The position numbers and the translations under genes are program-made. Of a DNA stretch of 64,000 nucleotides, positions 16,716 to 25,575 are shown piece after piece. This DNA comes from CBFDBF01 sp050291465 (GTDB lineage: Bacteria > Pseudomonadota > Gammaproteobacteria > Chromatiales > Chromatiaceae), in NCBI GenBank assembly GCA_050291465.1, contig JBNKJV010000008.1:62001-126000 (forward strand), in the 5' to 3' direction. How positions within the stretch are numbered: position 1 is the first letter of the stretch; every line of letters starts with the position of its first letter. A model generated the notes under the pieces. The model saw only the letters and a program-made list of their open reading frames with translations. It was not told the origin of the DNA and did no database searches.

Positions 16716-18935
16716 ATGTTAGAAGATGCCGTATTGCGTGTAGCGGTTCCCGCACCCCTGCAGACCTGTTTCGACTATCTTCCGCCGCAAGGGACCGACC
16801 CGGCCCATTTGCGGCCGGGCGGGCGGGTTCTGGTCCCGTTCGGCCGGGGAGAACGCTGCGGCGTGCTGGTGGAGGTGGTGGCCGAGAGTCCGGTGGAGCG
16901 CGGCCGGCTGCGGCGGGCATCGCGACTGCTGGACCGGGAGCCGCTGCTCGGTCCGGCGGAACTGGAACTGCTTCTCTGGGCCGCCGACTATTACCAGCAT
17001 CCGGTGGGGGAGGTGGTGGCTTCCGCATTGCCGCTACGCCTGCGCAGAGGCAAGCCGGTCAGGGATGATTCCCGTCCCGGCTGGAGCCTGACCGAGGCAG
17101 GTCGGGAGCAGTCGCCCGAAGAGTTGAAGCGGGCGCCGCGGCAGGCGGCGGTTCTACGCCTGTTGCAGGCGTCGTCCGCGGAGGTCCTGGACCAGGAGGA
17201 GATCTTCCTGCGTTGTGACGAATGCCGGGCGGTACTGCGTGCCATGGCTGATAAAGGCTGGGTGGAACCGGCGCAGGTCGCGGCCAGCCGGCCGTTGGCC
17301 TGTCCGTCACCGTCTGCGGATTCCCGGCACCGGCTGAATACCGCCCAGCAGGCGGCGGTGGAGGCGGTACTGGAGAGCGAGGGACGGTTCAAGGCGTTTT
17401 TGCTCGACGGAGTTACCGGCAGCGGCAAGACGGAGGTCTACCTGGAGCTGGTGGAGAGGGTGGTGGCACGCGGACGACAGGTGTTGATCCTGGTGCCGGA
17501 GATCGGCTTGACGCCACAACTCCTGGATCGGTTCCGGCGCCGCCTGGCCGCCCCCATGGCGTTGTTGCATTCCGGGCTCTCGGATCTGGAGCGGGAGCGG
17601 GCCTGGATCGCGGCGGCGCGGGGAGAAGCGCAGGTGATAATCGGGACCCGTTCCGCCATATTCACCCCTGTTCCGCAACTTGGACTGGTGGTGGTGGATG
17701 AGGAGCATGACCTCTCTTTCAAGCAGCAGGAGGGTTTTCGTTACTCTGCCCGGGATCTGGCACTGGTGTTGGCCCGGCAACGGGGTTGCCCGGTGGTATT
17801 GGGTTCCGCCACCCCCTCGCTGGAGAGTCTGAACAACGCGGACACGGGGCGTTTTCATCACCTGCTGTTGCCGCAGCGGGCGGGGAAGGCCCTGCCTCCC
17901 CGGCTGGATCTGCTGGATATACGCTCGTCGCGGCTGGACGGAGGGCTTTCCCCTGCCCTGATACGGATGGTTTCCGCAGAACTGAATGCCGGCAATCAGG
18001 TGTTGCTGTTTCTCAACCGGCGGGGTTACGCACCGCTGATCACCTGTTACGACTGCGGCTGGGTGGCGGAGTGCCGCCGCTGCGATGCCCGTATGACGTT
18101 GCATATGGGGAGCGACATCCTCTGGTGTCACCACTGCGGCTCCCAGCGGCGTACCGACCGGAACTGTCCGGAGTGCGGCAGTGCGGAACTGCACCCCCTG
18201 GGTCAGGGTACGGAACGGCTGGAGGAGGTCCTTGCGCAACGTTTTCCGGACGCGGCCATCGCCCGCATCGACCGGGACTCCACCCGGCGCAAAGGCAGTC
18301 TGGAGCGGCTGCTTACCGCTATCCGCAGGGGCGAATACTCCCTGTTGCTCGGGACCCAGATGCTGGCCAAGGGGCACCATTTTCCCGATGTAACCCTGGT
18401 AGGGATCCTGGACCTGGATCAGGGCCTGTTCGGCGCCGACTTCCGGGCCGCGGAGCGCATGGCGCAACTGGTGGTGCAGGTTTCCGGCCGGGCCGGCCGA
18501 GCGGAAAAACCGGGACGGGTGATCATCCAGACCCGTCATCCGGAGCACCCGCTGCTTCAGACCCTGATACGCCGGGGCTATGATGCCTTCGCCAGGGAGG
18601 CCCTGGTGGAGCGCCGTTCGGCGGGATTGCCGCCGTTCGGATTCCAGGCCCTGCTGCGGGCCGAGGCCCCTAAGGAGTCGTTGCCCAGGGAGTTTCTGGA
18701 ACAGGCGCTGGCGGAGGCGCAGGATCATGTCGCGTCCGGTGTGGAATTATGGGGCCCGGTGCCGGCCCCCATGGAGCGCCGCGCCGGTCGCTTCCGGGCC
18801 CATCTGCTGGTTCAGGCCTCCCGGCGTTCGGATCTGCAGCGGTTGCTGAAGAACTGGCTGCCCGGGATCCGGGAGCTGCCCTCGGCGCGGAGGGTGCGCT
18901 GGTCTCTGGATGTGGATCCTCAGGAGATGTTGTAG
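16716..18935 (+). CDS. priA: Primosomal replication restart helicase PriA
   Basis: This 739-residue superfamily 2 helicase reloads the replisome at collapsed forks. In order it shows an N-terminal DNA-binding domain (VAVPAPLQTCFDYLPP), Walker A LLDGVTGSGKTEVYLELV (about 228-245), Walker B VVVDEEHDLSFKQQ, a zinc-binding insert with CYDCGW, CRRCDAR, CHHCGSQ and CPECGS, and the helicase C-terminal part LLGTQMLAKGHHFPDVTLVG. It is full length. It stands alone here; the gap upstream carries DnaA-box-like sequences, which may matter for its control. Confidence 0.98.
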   Translation: MLEDAVLRVAVPAPLQTCFDYLPPQGTDPAHLRPGGRVLVPFGRGERCGVLVEVVAESPVERGRLRRASRLLDREPLLGPAELELLLWAADYYQHPVGEVVASALPLRLRRGKPVRDDSRPGWSLTEAGREQSPEELKRAPRQAAVLRLLQASSAEVLDQEEIFLRCDECRAVLRAMADKGWVEPAQVAASRPLACPSPSADSRHRLNTAQQAAVEAVLESEGRFKAFLLDGVTGSGKTEVYLELVERVVARGRQVLILVPEIGLTPQLLDRFRRRLAAPMALLHSGLSDLERERAWIAAARGEAQVIIGTRSAIFTPVPQLGLVVVDEEHDLSFKQQEGFRYSARDLALVLARQRGCPVVLGSATPSLESLNNADTGRFHHLLLPQRAGKALPPRLDLLDIRSSRLDGGLSPALIRMVSAELNAGNQVLLFLNRRGYAPLITCYDCGWVAECRRCDARMTLHMGSDILWCHHCGSQRRTDRNCPECGSAELHPLGQGTERLEEVLAQRFPDAAIARIDRDSTRRKGSLERLLTAIRRGEYSLLLGTQMLAKGHHFPDVTLVGILDLDQGLFGADFRAAERMAQLVVQVSGRAGRAEKPGRVIIQTRHPEHPLLQTLIRRGYDAFAREALVERRSAGLPPFGFQALLRAEAPKESLPREFLEQALAEAQDHVASGVELWGPVPAPMERRAGRFRAHLLVQASRRSDLQRLLKNWLPGIRELPSARRVRWSLDVDPQEML

Positions 18936-19104
18936 ACGGGAAACCGGGGGCCAAAGGTTAGGGTTTCAGCCGGGCTTTTTCGTGGTTTTTGCAACAGTTT
19001 GTTGGCCGTTGTTTTGAGCGCAGAAATGTGTTGTTTAGGTGGTGTCTGCAATGGTAGTATGGCGCGCAATAAAATTTATAACCACAATACGCGGGAAGTC
19101 TGAA

Positions 19105-20385
19105 ATGAACAAAAAACTACTCACTGTGGCGGTCTCTGCCGCCCTGGCCTCTCCGGCCGTGCTGGCCGGCGACGTCACCATGTACGGTCAGGTGCATATC
19201 GCCACCTCCAGCTACGACTCCGAGATCGACAGCGGCGACGGCTGGGACGTCTCCAGCCACGCCACCCGTCTCGGCTTCAAGGGCAGTGAGGACCTGGGGG
19301 GCAACCTGAAGGCCATCTGGCAGATCGAGCTGGGTATCGCCGCTTCCGACGACAGTGATGACGCCGAAGGTGGCAATACCACCAACAACGCGGACGGTCT
19401 CAGTTACCGCAACACTTTCGTGGGGCTCTCAGGCAACTGGGGTACCGCCCTGATCGGTCGCCACGACACCCCGCTGAAGATCTCCACCGGATCCCTGGAC
19501 CTGTTCTCCGACACCATCGCCGACTACAACAGCAACGGTGCCGATGACGAACTCAACGGGGCCGGCAACCTGACCGCGTTCGTTCCTACCGACAGCACCA
19601 GCGAGTGGGCGGCCATTCCGCTGCTGGCGGGTCAGAGCCTGGGTTTTGTGGACCTGCGGGTGGATCAGGCCATCGCCTACATCAGCCCCACCTGGAACGG
19701 TCTGACCATCGCCGGCGCCATCGTGCAGCCGGGTATGGATTCCAATGTCCAGCACGGCTCCGGCCAGATGTATGCCAACAGCGCCGACGGCTTTGCCGAT
19801 GCCTACTCGCTGGCGGGCATGTACAGCAACGGTCCTTTCTATGCCTCTCTGGCCTGGGAGTACATCTCCGAGGACCTGATGGAGGAGCTGATGCGGGCCA
19901 GTCCCGGAGGTATTGGTGACGAAAGTGACGGCCAGGGCTATACCCAGGAAGAGCGCCGCTGGCGCCTGGGCCTGGGTTACACCGCCAACGGCATGCACGT
20001 GGGCTTCGTGTTTGAAGACCAGGATCATGCCATCGTGGGTATCGATGCCAAGCGCTGGCAGCTGAGCGGTTCCTACACCGTGGGCAACAACGTCATCAAG
20101 GCCATGTACGGCGAGAACGAGGTGGAGGTGTCCCAGAGCGGTGCCGACGCCCTCGACGACGGCGACTCCTACCTGGTGGACGGTACCTCCATCGATTCCA
20201 GCGATTACCGGGGATTTGACATCCGCCAGTGGGCTATCGGCCTGGACCACAACTTCTCCAAGCGCACCAAGGCCTATATCGTCTATACCGATGTGGAAGT
20301 GGACCAGCAGGCCGGCACTGACACCAACGTCGATAAGGACGGCTCCTGGGACGGTTTCTCCCTCGGCCTGATACACAAGTTCTGA
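19105..20385 (+). CDS. Gram-negative porin, tandem copy 1
   Basis: This 426-residue outer-membrane porin starts MNKKLLTVAVSAALASPAVLA, a signal peptide cut before GDVTMYGQ. The mature start MYGQVHIATSSYDS, the constriction-loop region GLSGNWGTALIGRHDTPLK and the final GLIHKF with C-terminal Phe are those of 16-stranded trimeric porins (Porin_4 type). An acidic surface loop, SDDSDDAEGGNTTNN, follows strand region 80-95. Copies 1 and 2 form one subgroup, with a long insert around residues 150-165 and SPTWNGLTIAGAIVQPGMDS. It heads a six-gene tandem array. Confidence 0.95.
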   Translation: MNKKLLTVAVSAALASPAVLAGDVTMYGQVHIATSSYDSEIDSGDGWDVSSHATRLGFKGSEDLGGNLKAIWQIELGIAASDDSDDAEGGNTTNNADGLSYRNTFVGLSGNWGTALIGRHDTPLKISTGSLDLFSDTIADYNSNGADDELNGAGNLTAFVPTDSTSEWAAIPLLAGQSLGFVDLRVDQAIAYISPTWNGLTIAGAIVQPGMDSNVQHGSGQMYANSADGFADAYSLAGMYSNGPFYASLAWEYISEDLMEELMRASPGGIGDESDGQGYTQEERRWRLGLGYTANGMHVGFVFEDQDHAIVGIDAKRWQLSGSYTVGNNVIKAMYGENEVEVSQSGADALDDGDSYLVDGTSIDSSDYRGFDIRQWAIGLDHNFSKRTKAYIVYTDVEVDQQAGTDTNVDKDGSWDGFSLGLIHKF

Positions 20386-20465
20386 GTTTACTTAGGGTCT
20401 CGAAGTAGGAACGATCCGGTGCCAGGGCGGGTGTAAATATAATTAACCATTATAGGTAGTCAGAG

Positions 20466-21734
20466 ATGAATAAAAAACTTCTTTCCGTGGCGGTCTCCGC
20501 CGCCCTGGCCTCTCCGGCCGTGCTGGCCGGCGACGTCACTATGTACGGTCAGGTGCATATCGCCACCTCCAGCTACGACTCCGATATCGACAGCGGCGAC
20601 GGCTGGGACGTCTCCAGCCACGCCACCCGTCTCGGCTTCAAGGGCAGCGAGGACCTGGGGGGCAGCCTGAAGGCGATCTGGCAGATCGAATTGGGTATTG
20701 CCGCTTCCGACGACAGTGATGACGCCGAGGGTGGCAATACCACCAACAACGCGGACGGTCTCAGTTACCGCAACACCTTCGTCGGCCTCTCCGGCAACTG
20801 GGGTACCGCCCTGATCGGTCGCCACGACACCCCGCTGAAGATCTCCACCGGTTCCCTGGACCTGTTCTCCGACACCATCGCCGACTACAACAACAACGGT
20901 GCCGATGACGAGCTCGACGGGGCCGGTAACCGGACCGCATTTTCCCCCACGGATACCTGGAGCGAATGGGCGGCCATTCCGCTGCTGGCGGGTCAGAGCC
21001 TGGGTTTTGTGGACCTGCGGGTGGATCAGGCCATCGCCTACATCAGCCCCACCTGGAACGGTCTGACCATCGCCGGCGCCATCGTGCAGCCGGGTATGGA
21101 CTCCAACGTTCCTCATGGTACCCAGATGTACGCCAACAGCGCCGACGGTTTTGCCGATGCCTACTCCCTGGCTGCCATGTACAGCAACGGTCCCTTCTAC
21201 GCCTCTCTGGCCTGGGAGTACATCTCCGAGGATCTGATGGAGGAGCTGATGCGGGCCAGTCCCGGAGCTCTTGGTTGGGAAGATGACGGCCAGGGCTATA
21301 CCCAGGAAGAGCGCCGCTGGCGTCTGGGTCTGGGTTACACCGCCAACGGCATGCATGTGGGCTTCGTGTTTGAAGACCAGGATCATGCGGTGGTGGGTAT
21401 CGATGCCAAGCGCTGGCAGCTGAGCGGTTCCTACACCATGGGCAACAACGTCATCAAGGCCATGTACGGCGAGAACGAGGTGGAGGTGTCACCGAGCGGT
21501 CAAGATGCCCTGGACGACGGTGATACGTTTCTGGTGGGCGGCAGTTTCATACCGTCTGACTACAGGGGGTTTGACGTGCGTCAGTGGGCCCTCGGAGTGG
21601 ATCACAACTTCTCCAAGCGCACCAAGGCCTATTTTGTCTATACGGATGTTGACGTGGACCAGCTCACAAATAGCAACCTCGACAGCAACGGCTCCTGGGA
21701 CGGTTTCTCCATCGGCCTGGTGCACAAGTTCTGA
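20466..21734 (+). CDS. Gram-negative porin, tandem copy 2
   Basis: At 422 residues this is the closest paralogue of copy 1, sharing the SEWAAIPLLAGQSLGFVDL insert and most of the barrel. It differs mainly at 145-155, around the HGTQMYANSADG loop, and in the last 60 residues. The 80-bp spacer before it recurs nearly unchanged before copies 4 and 5 (GTAAATATAATTAAC then GGTAGTC), showing the unit was duplicated with its leader. A strong terminator follows, so copies 1-2 may form one transcript. Confidence 0.95.
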   Translation: MNKKLLSVAVSAALASPAVLAGDVTMYGQVHIATSSYDSDIDSGDGWDVSSHATRLGFKGSEDLGGSLKAIWQIELGIAASDDSDDAEGGNTTNNADGLSYRNTFVGLSGNWGTALIGRHDTPLKISTGSLDLFSDTIADYNNNGADDELDGAGNRTAFSPTDTWSEWAAIPLLAGQSLGFVDLRVDQAIAYISPTWNGLTIAGAIVQPGMDSNVPHGTQMYANSADGFADAYSLAAMYSNGPFYASLAWEYISEDLMEELMRASPGALGWEDDGQGYTQEERRWRLGLGYTANGMHVGFVFEDQDHAVVGIDAKRWQLSGSYTMGNNVIKAMYGENEVEVSPSGQDALDDGDTFLVGGSFIPSDYRGFDVRQWALGVDHNFSKRTKAYFVYTDVDVDQLTNSNLDSNGSWDGFSIGLVHKF

Positions 21735-21770
21735 GGTTCTTGAGCTGTTATGGAGTAGCTGCATGAAAAT

Positions 21771-21797
21771 ACGGGGCCCTCGGGCCCCGTGTTGTTT
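21771..21797 (+). terminator. Terminator after porin copy 2
   Basis: A stem ACGGGGCCC / GGGCCCCGT (21771-21790) with a 2-nt loop is followed by GTTGTTT. It separates porin copies 1-2 from copy 3. Confidence 0.75.
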
Positions 21798-21853
21798 CAA
21801 GGTTTGATAGAAGATCTTTAGGGACTGATCAACAAGCGGGAGAGATCCAGAAG

Positions 21854-23017
21854 ATGAAGCGACGTGAAAACATGCTCACCGCGGCAATCGCCGCCACCCT
21901 GGCCGCCCCCGCCGCCATGGCGGGAGACGTGACCGTATATGGTCAGGTGCATATCGCCACCTCCAGCTACGATTCGGAACGGGATACCGGTGACGGCTGG
22001 GATATCTCCAGTCACGCCAGCCGTCTCGGCTTCAAGGGCAGCGAGGACCTGGGGGGGGACCTGAAGGCCATCTGGCAGATCGAGCTGGGCATCGCCGCCT
22101 CCGATGACGCGGATGACGACGAAGGCGGCAATACCACCAACAACGCCGACGGCCTCAGCTACCGCAACACCTTCGTGGGGCTCTCCGGCAACTGGGGTAC
22201 CGCACTCATCGGCCGTCACGACACCCCGATGAAGATCTCCACCGGTTCCCTGGATCTGTTTGCCGATACCATCGCCGATTACAACAACAACGGTGCCGAC
22301 GACGAGTTGATCGGCGCCGGTACCCTTACATCGCTTCCGATCATGATTTTTCAGGGTCTCGGTTTCGTGGATCTGCGGGTGGATCAGGCCATCGCCTATG
22401 TCAGCCCGAATCTGAACGGCCTGACCCTGGCGGGCGCCATCGTGCAGCCTGGTATGGACCGCACCACCGGTTCCTCCACCAATGCGGATGGTTTTGCCGA
22501 GGCCTACTCGCTGGCGGCCATGTACAGCAACGGCCCCTTCTACGCCTCCCTGGCCTGGGAACGGCTCTCGGAGGATCTGGTGGAGGAGTTGGTCGATGCG
22601 AATACTTCGATGCAGGCGGTGCTGGGAGAAGACACCCGCTGGCGCCTGGGTCTGGGCTACACCGCCAACGGTTTTCATGTGGGCTTTGTATATGAAGATC
22701 AGGATATGGTGTTGGCGGGTTCCGATGCGAAACGCTGGCAGCTGAGCGGTTCCTACACCTTCGGCAACAACGTGATCAAGGCTATGTACGGAGAGAACGA
22801 GATTGAAGATCTGTACGTGGGCGGGGCACCCCCAACCTTCGATTTCGATGTGGACCAGTGGGCGGTCGGTCTGGACCACAATTTCTCCAAGCGCACCAGG
22901 GCCTATGTGGTGTATACCGACGTGGATACGGACTTGAGCGATCCCGGCGGGGCAGGAGGTATTGTTGCCAACACGGCCTGGGACGGTTTTTCCCTCGGGC
23001 TGGTGCACAAATTCTGA
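21854..23017 (+). CDS. Gram-negative porin, tandem copy 3
   Basis: This 387-residue porin has a different signal peptide from its neighbours (MKRRENMLTAAIAATLAAPAAMA), close to that of copy 6. The mature part is nearly identical to copy 4 up to about residue 230. The loop near 148-158 is shortened to LTSLPIMIFQGLGFVDL, and the barrel uses SPNLNGLTLAGAIVQPGMD. It has its own leader with GGGAGAG-like ribosome signals, unlike copies 2, 4 and 5. The C terminus is GLVHKF. Confidence 0.95.
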   Translation: MKRRENMLTAAIAATLAAPAAMAGDVTVYGQVHIATSSYDSERDTGDGWDISSHASRLGFKGSEDLGGDLKAIWQIELGIAASDDADDDEGGNTTNNADGLSYRNTFVGLSGNWGTALIGRHDTPMKISTGSLDLFADTIADYNNNGADDELIGAGTLTSLPIMIFQGLGFVDLRVDQAIAYVSPNLNGLTLAGAIVQPGMDRTTGSSTNADGFAEAYSLAAMYSNGPFYASLAWERLSEDLVEELVDANTSMQAVLGEDTRWRLGLGYTANGFHVGFVYEDQDMVLAGSDAKRWQLSGSYTFGNNVIKAMYGENEIEDLYVGGAPPTFDFDVDQWAVGLDHNFSKRTRAYVVYTDVDTDLSDPGGAGGIVANTAWDGFSLGLVHKF

Positions 23018-23095
23018 GTTTGCTTAGGATCTTAGGTAAGGACGATTCGGTACCAGGGCGGGTGTAAATATAATTAACAATTTAGGTAGTCAGAG

Positions 23096-24226
23096 ATGAA
23101 TAAAAAACTTCTTTCCGTGGCGGTCTCCGCCGCCCTGGCCTCTCCGGCCGTGCTGGCCGGTGACGTCACCATGTACGGCCAGGTGCATATCGCCACCTCC
23201 AGCTATGACTCCGGGATCGACAGCGGCGACGGCTGGGATATATCCAGTCACGCCAGCCGTCTCGGCTTCAAGGGCAGCGAGGACCTGGGAGGCGACCTGA
23301 AGGCCATCTGGCAGATCGAGCTGGGTATCGCCGCCTCCGACGACGAAGACGATGACGACGGCGGCAACACCACCAACAACGCCGACGGTCTCAGCTACCG
23401 CAACACCTTCGTGGGGCTCTCCGGTAACTGGGGTACCGCCCTCATCGGTCGTCACGACACCCCGATGAAGATCTCCACCGCTTCCCTGGACCTGTTCTCC
23501 GATACCATCGCCGATTACAACAACAACGGTGCCGACGATGAGTTGTTCGGGGCCGGTAATCTTACATCGCTCCCGATTCTGGTTTTTCAGGGTATCGGCT
23601 TCGTGGATCTGCGGGTGGACCAGGCTATTGCCTATGTCAGCCCGAATCTGAACGGCCTCACCCTGGCGGGCGCCATCGTGCAGCCGGGTATGGACCGTAC
23701 CACCGGCGCCTCCACCAATGCCGATGGTTTTGCTGAGGCCTACTCGCTGGCGGCCATGTACAGCAACGGCCCCTTCTACGCCTCCTTTGCCTGGGAACGG
23801 CTCTCCGAGGATCTGGTGGAGGAGTTGGTCGACGCGAATACCTCAGCGCAGGCCGGGCTGGAGGAAGACACCCGTTGGCGTATGGGTCTGGGTTACACGG
23901 CCAACGGTTTTCATGTGGGCTTCGTATACGAGAATCAGGATACAGTGTTGTCTGGTACTGATGCCCAGCGTTGGCAGATCAGCGGTTCCTACATCTTCGG
24001 CAATAATGTAATCAAGGCCATGTACGGTGAAAACGAATTTGAAAACCTGGGAGTATCGAACAGGGATATAGATATCGACCAATGGGCCCTTGGGCTGGAC
24101 CATAACTTTTCCAAGCGCACTAAGGTTTACGCGGTCTACACGGATGTGGATGTGGACGTAAATCCCGCTTCGCCGATGGATCTTTCATGGGACGGTTTCT
24201 CTCTTGGTATGGTGCACAAATTTTGA
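23096..24226 (+). CDS. Gram-negative porin, tandem copy 4
   Basis: At 376 residues this is the shortest porin of the array. Its signal peptide and first 80 residues match copies 1, 2 and 5, while the middle (SPNLNGLTLAGAIVQPGMD, ERLSEDLVEELVDANTS) matches copy 3. The acidic loop reads SDDEDDDDGGN. This mixture of copy-1-like front and copy-3-like middle indicates recombination between copies. The C terminus is GMVHKF. Confidence 0.95.
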   Translation: MNKKLLSVAVSAALASPAVLAGDVTMYGQVHIATSSYDSGIDSGDGWDISSHASRLGFKGSEDLGGDLKAIWQIELGIAASDDEDDDDGGNTTNNADGLSYRNTFVGLSGNWGTALIGRHDTPMKISTASLDLFSDTIADYNNNGADDELFGAGNLTSLPILVFQGIGFVDLRVDQAIAYVSPNLNGLTLAGAIVQPGMDRTTGASTNADGFAEAYSLAAMYSNGPFYASFAWERLSEDLVEELVDANTSAQAGLEEDTRWRMGLGYTANGFHVGFVYENQDTVLSGTDAQRWQISGSYIFGNNVIKAMYGENEFENLGVSNRDIDIDQWALGLDHNFSKRTKVYAVYTDVDVDVNPASPMDLSWDGFSLGMVHKF

Positions 24227-24304
24227 GTTTGCTTAGGATCTGAAGTAAGGACGAACCGGTACCAGGGTGGGGGTAAATATAATTAACTATTTAGGTAGTC
24301 CGAC

Positions 24305-25465
24305 ATGAATAAAAAACTTCTTTCCGTGGCGGTCTCTGCCGCCTTGGCCTCTCCGGCCGTACTGGCCGGCGACGTCACCATGTACGGTCAGGTGCATATC
24401 GCCACCTCCAGCTACGACTCCGAGATCGACAGCGGCGACGGCTGGGATATCTCCAGTCACGCCAGCCGTCTCGGCTTCAAAGGCAGCGAGGACCTGGGGG
24501 GCGATCTGAAGGCCATCTGGCAGATCGAGCTGGGTATCGCCGCCTCCGACGACGAGGACGATAACGACGGCGGTGACACCACCAACAATGCCGACGGTCT
24601 CAGCTACCGCAATACCTTCGTGGGTCTATCCGGCAACTGGGGTACCGCACTCATCGGTCGCCACGACACCCCGATGAAGATCTCCACCGGTTCCCTGGAT
24701 CTCTTCTCCGACACCATCGCCGACTACAACAACAACGGCGCCGACGATGAACTCTCAGGAGCGGGTAATATCATGGGTGCGGGGCTACCGTTTTTTATCT
24801 GGCAAGGTCTGGGTTTCGTGGACCTGCGGGTGGACCAGGCTATCGCCTACATCAGCCCCACCTGGAACGGCCTGACCCTGGCGGGCGCCATCGTGCAGCC
24901 CGGCATGGATCGCACCACCGGTTCCTCCACCAATGCCGATGGTTTTGCCGAGGCTTACTCGCTGGCCGCCATGTACAGCAACGGCCCGTTTTTCGCTTCT
25001 TTTGCCTGGGAGCGGGTAAACCAGGATCTGGTGGAAGAGCTGGTTGGAGCAAACACCAATGCACAGCGGATACTTGATGACGATACCCGTTGGCGCATGG
25101 GTTTGGGCTATACGTCCAACGGGATGCATGTAGGTTTTGTTTATGAACACCAGGATGTGCTGATGCAGGGCGCCGACGCCCAGCGCTGGCAGATCAGTGG
25201 TTCCTACACTTTCGGCAACAATGTCATCAAGGCCATGTATGGCGAGAACGAGTTCGACGACTTACCTACATTTTGGGTTCCCGGGTCAACGACCTTTGAT
25301 GTTGACGTTGACCAGTGGGCGATCGGTCTGGACCACAACTTTTCCAAGCGTACCAAGGCCTACGTGGTTTACACGGACGTGGATTCGGATATCAACGGTC
25401 CATTTCTCGGAATTACTGAATACGCCTGGGACGGTTTCTCTCTCGGGCTGGTACACAAGTTCTGA
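24305..25465 (+). CDS. Gram-negative porin, tandem copy 5
   Basis: This 386-residue porin has the front of copy 4. Its middle joins ISPTWNGLT, typical of copies 1-2, to LAGAIVQPGMDRTTGSSTN, typical of copies 3-4, within about 20 residues. The loop at 145-160 is unique (NIMGAGLPFFIWQGLG). The spacer before it is the same repeated 78-bp unit as before copies 2 and 4. A weak hairpin with AGGCC/GGCC follows near 25498. Confidence 0.95.
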   Translation: MNKKLLSVAVSAALASPAVLAGDVTMYGQVHIATSSYDSEIDSGDGWDISSHASRLGFKGSEDLGGDLKAIWQIELGIAASDDEDDNDGGDTTNNADGLSYRNTFVGLSGNWGTALIGRHDTPMKISTGSLDLFSDTIADYNNNGADDELSGAGNIMGAGLPFFIWQGLGFVDLRVDQAIAYISPTWNGLTLAGAIVQPGMDRTTGSSTNADGFAEAYSLAAMYSNGPFFASFAWERVNQDLVEELVGANTNAQRILDDDTRWRMGLGYTSNGMHVGFVYEHQDVLMQGADAQRWQISGSYTFGNNVIKAMYGENEFDDLPTFWVPGSTTFDVDVDQWAIGLDHNFSKRTKAYVVYTDVDSDINGPFLGITEYAWDGFSLGLVHKF

Positions 25466-25575
25466 GTTTGCTTCAAGCAGAAGCATCCTGAAGACGAGGC
25501 CTTCGGGCCGTGGTTAGGGACAATGGCATGCCGGGGTCGGCGCAAACTTAAATTTAAACACTCAGCGGGAGTTTA

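Noticed and set aside
17307..18728. Long open frame antisense to priA
   Set aside because: High-GC codon shadow; priA motifs on the plus strand are complete.
25490..25515. Terminator after porin copy 5
   Set aside because: The AGGCC/GGCC hairpin is weak and lacks a T tract; only noted as a degenerate relative of the terminators after copies 2 and 6.
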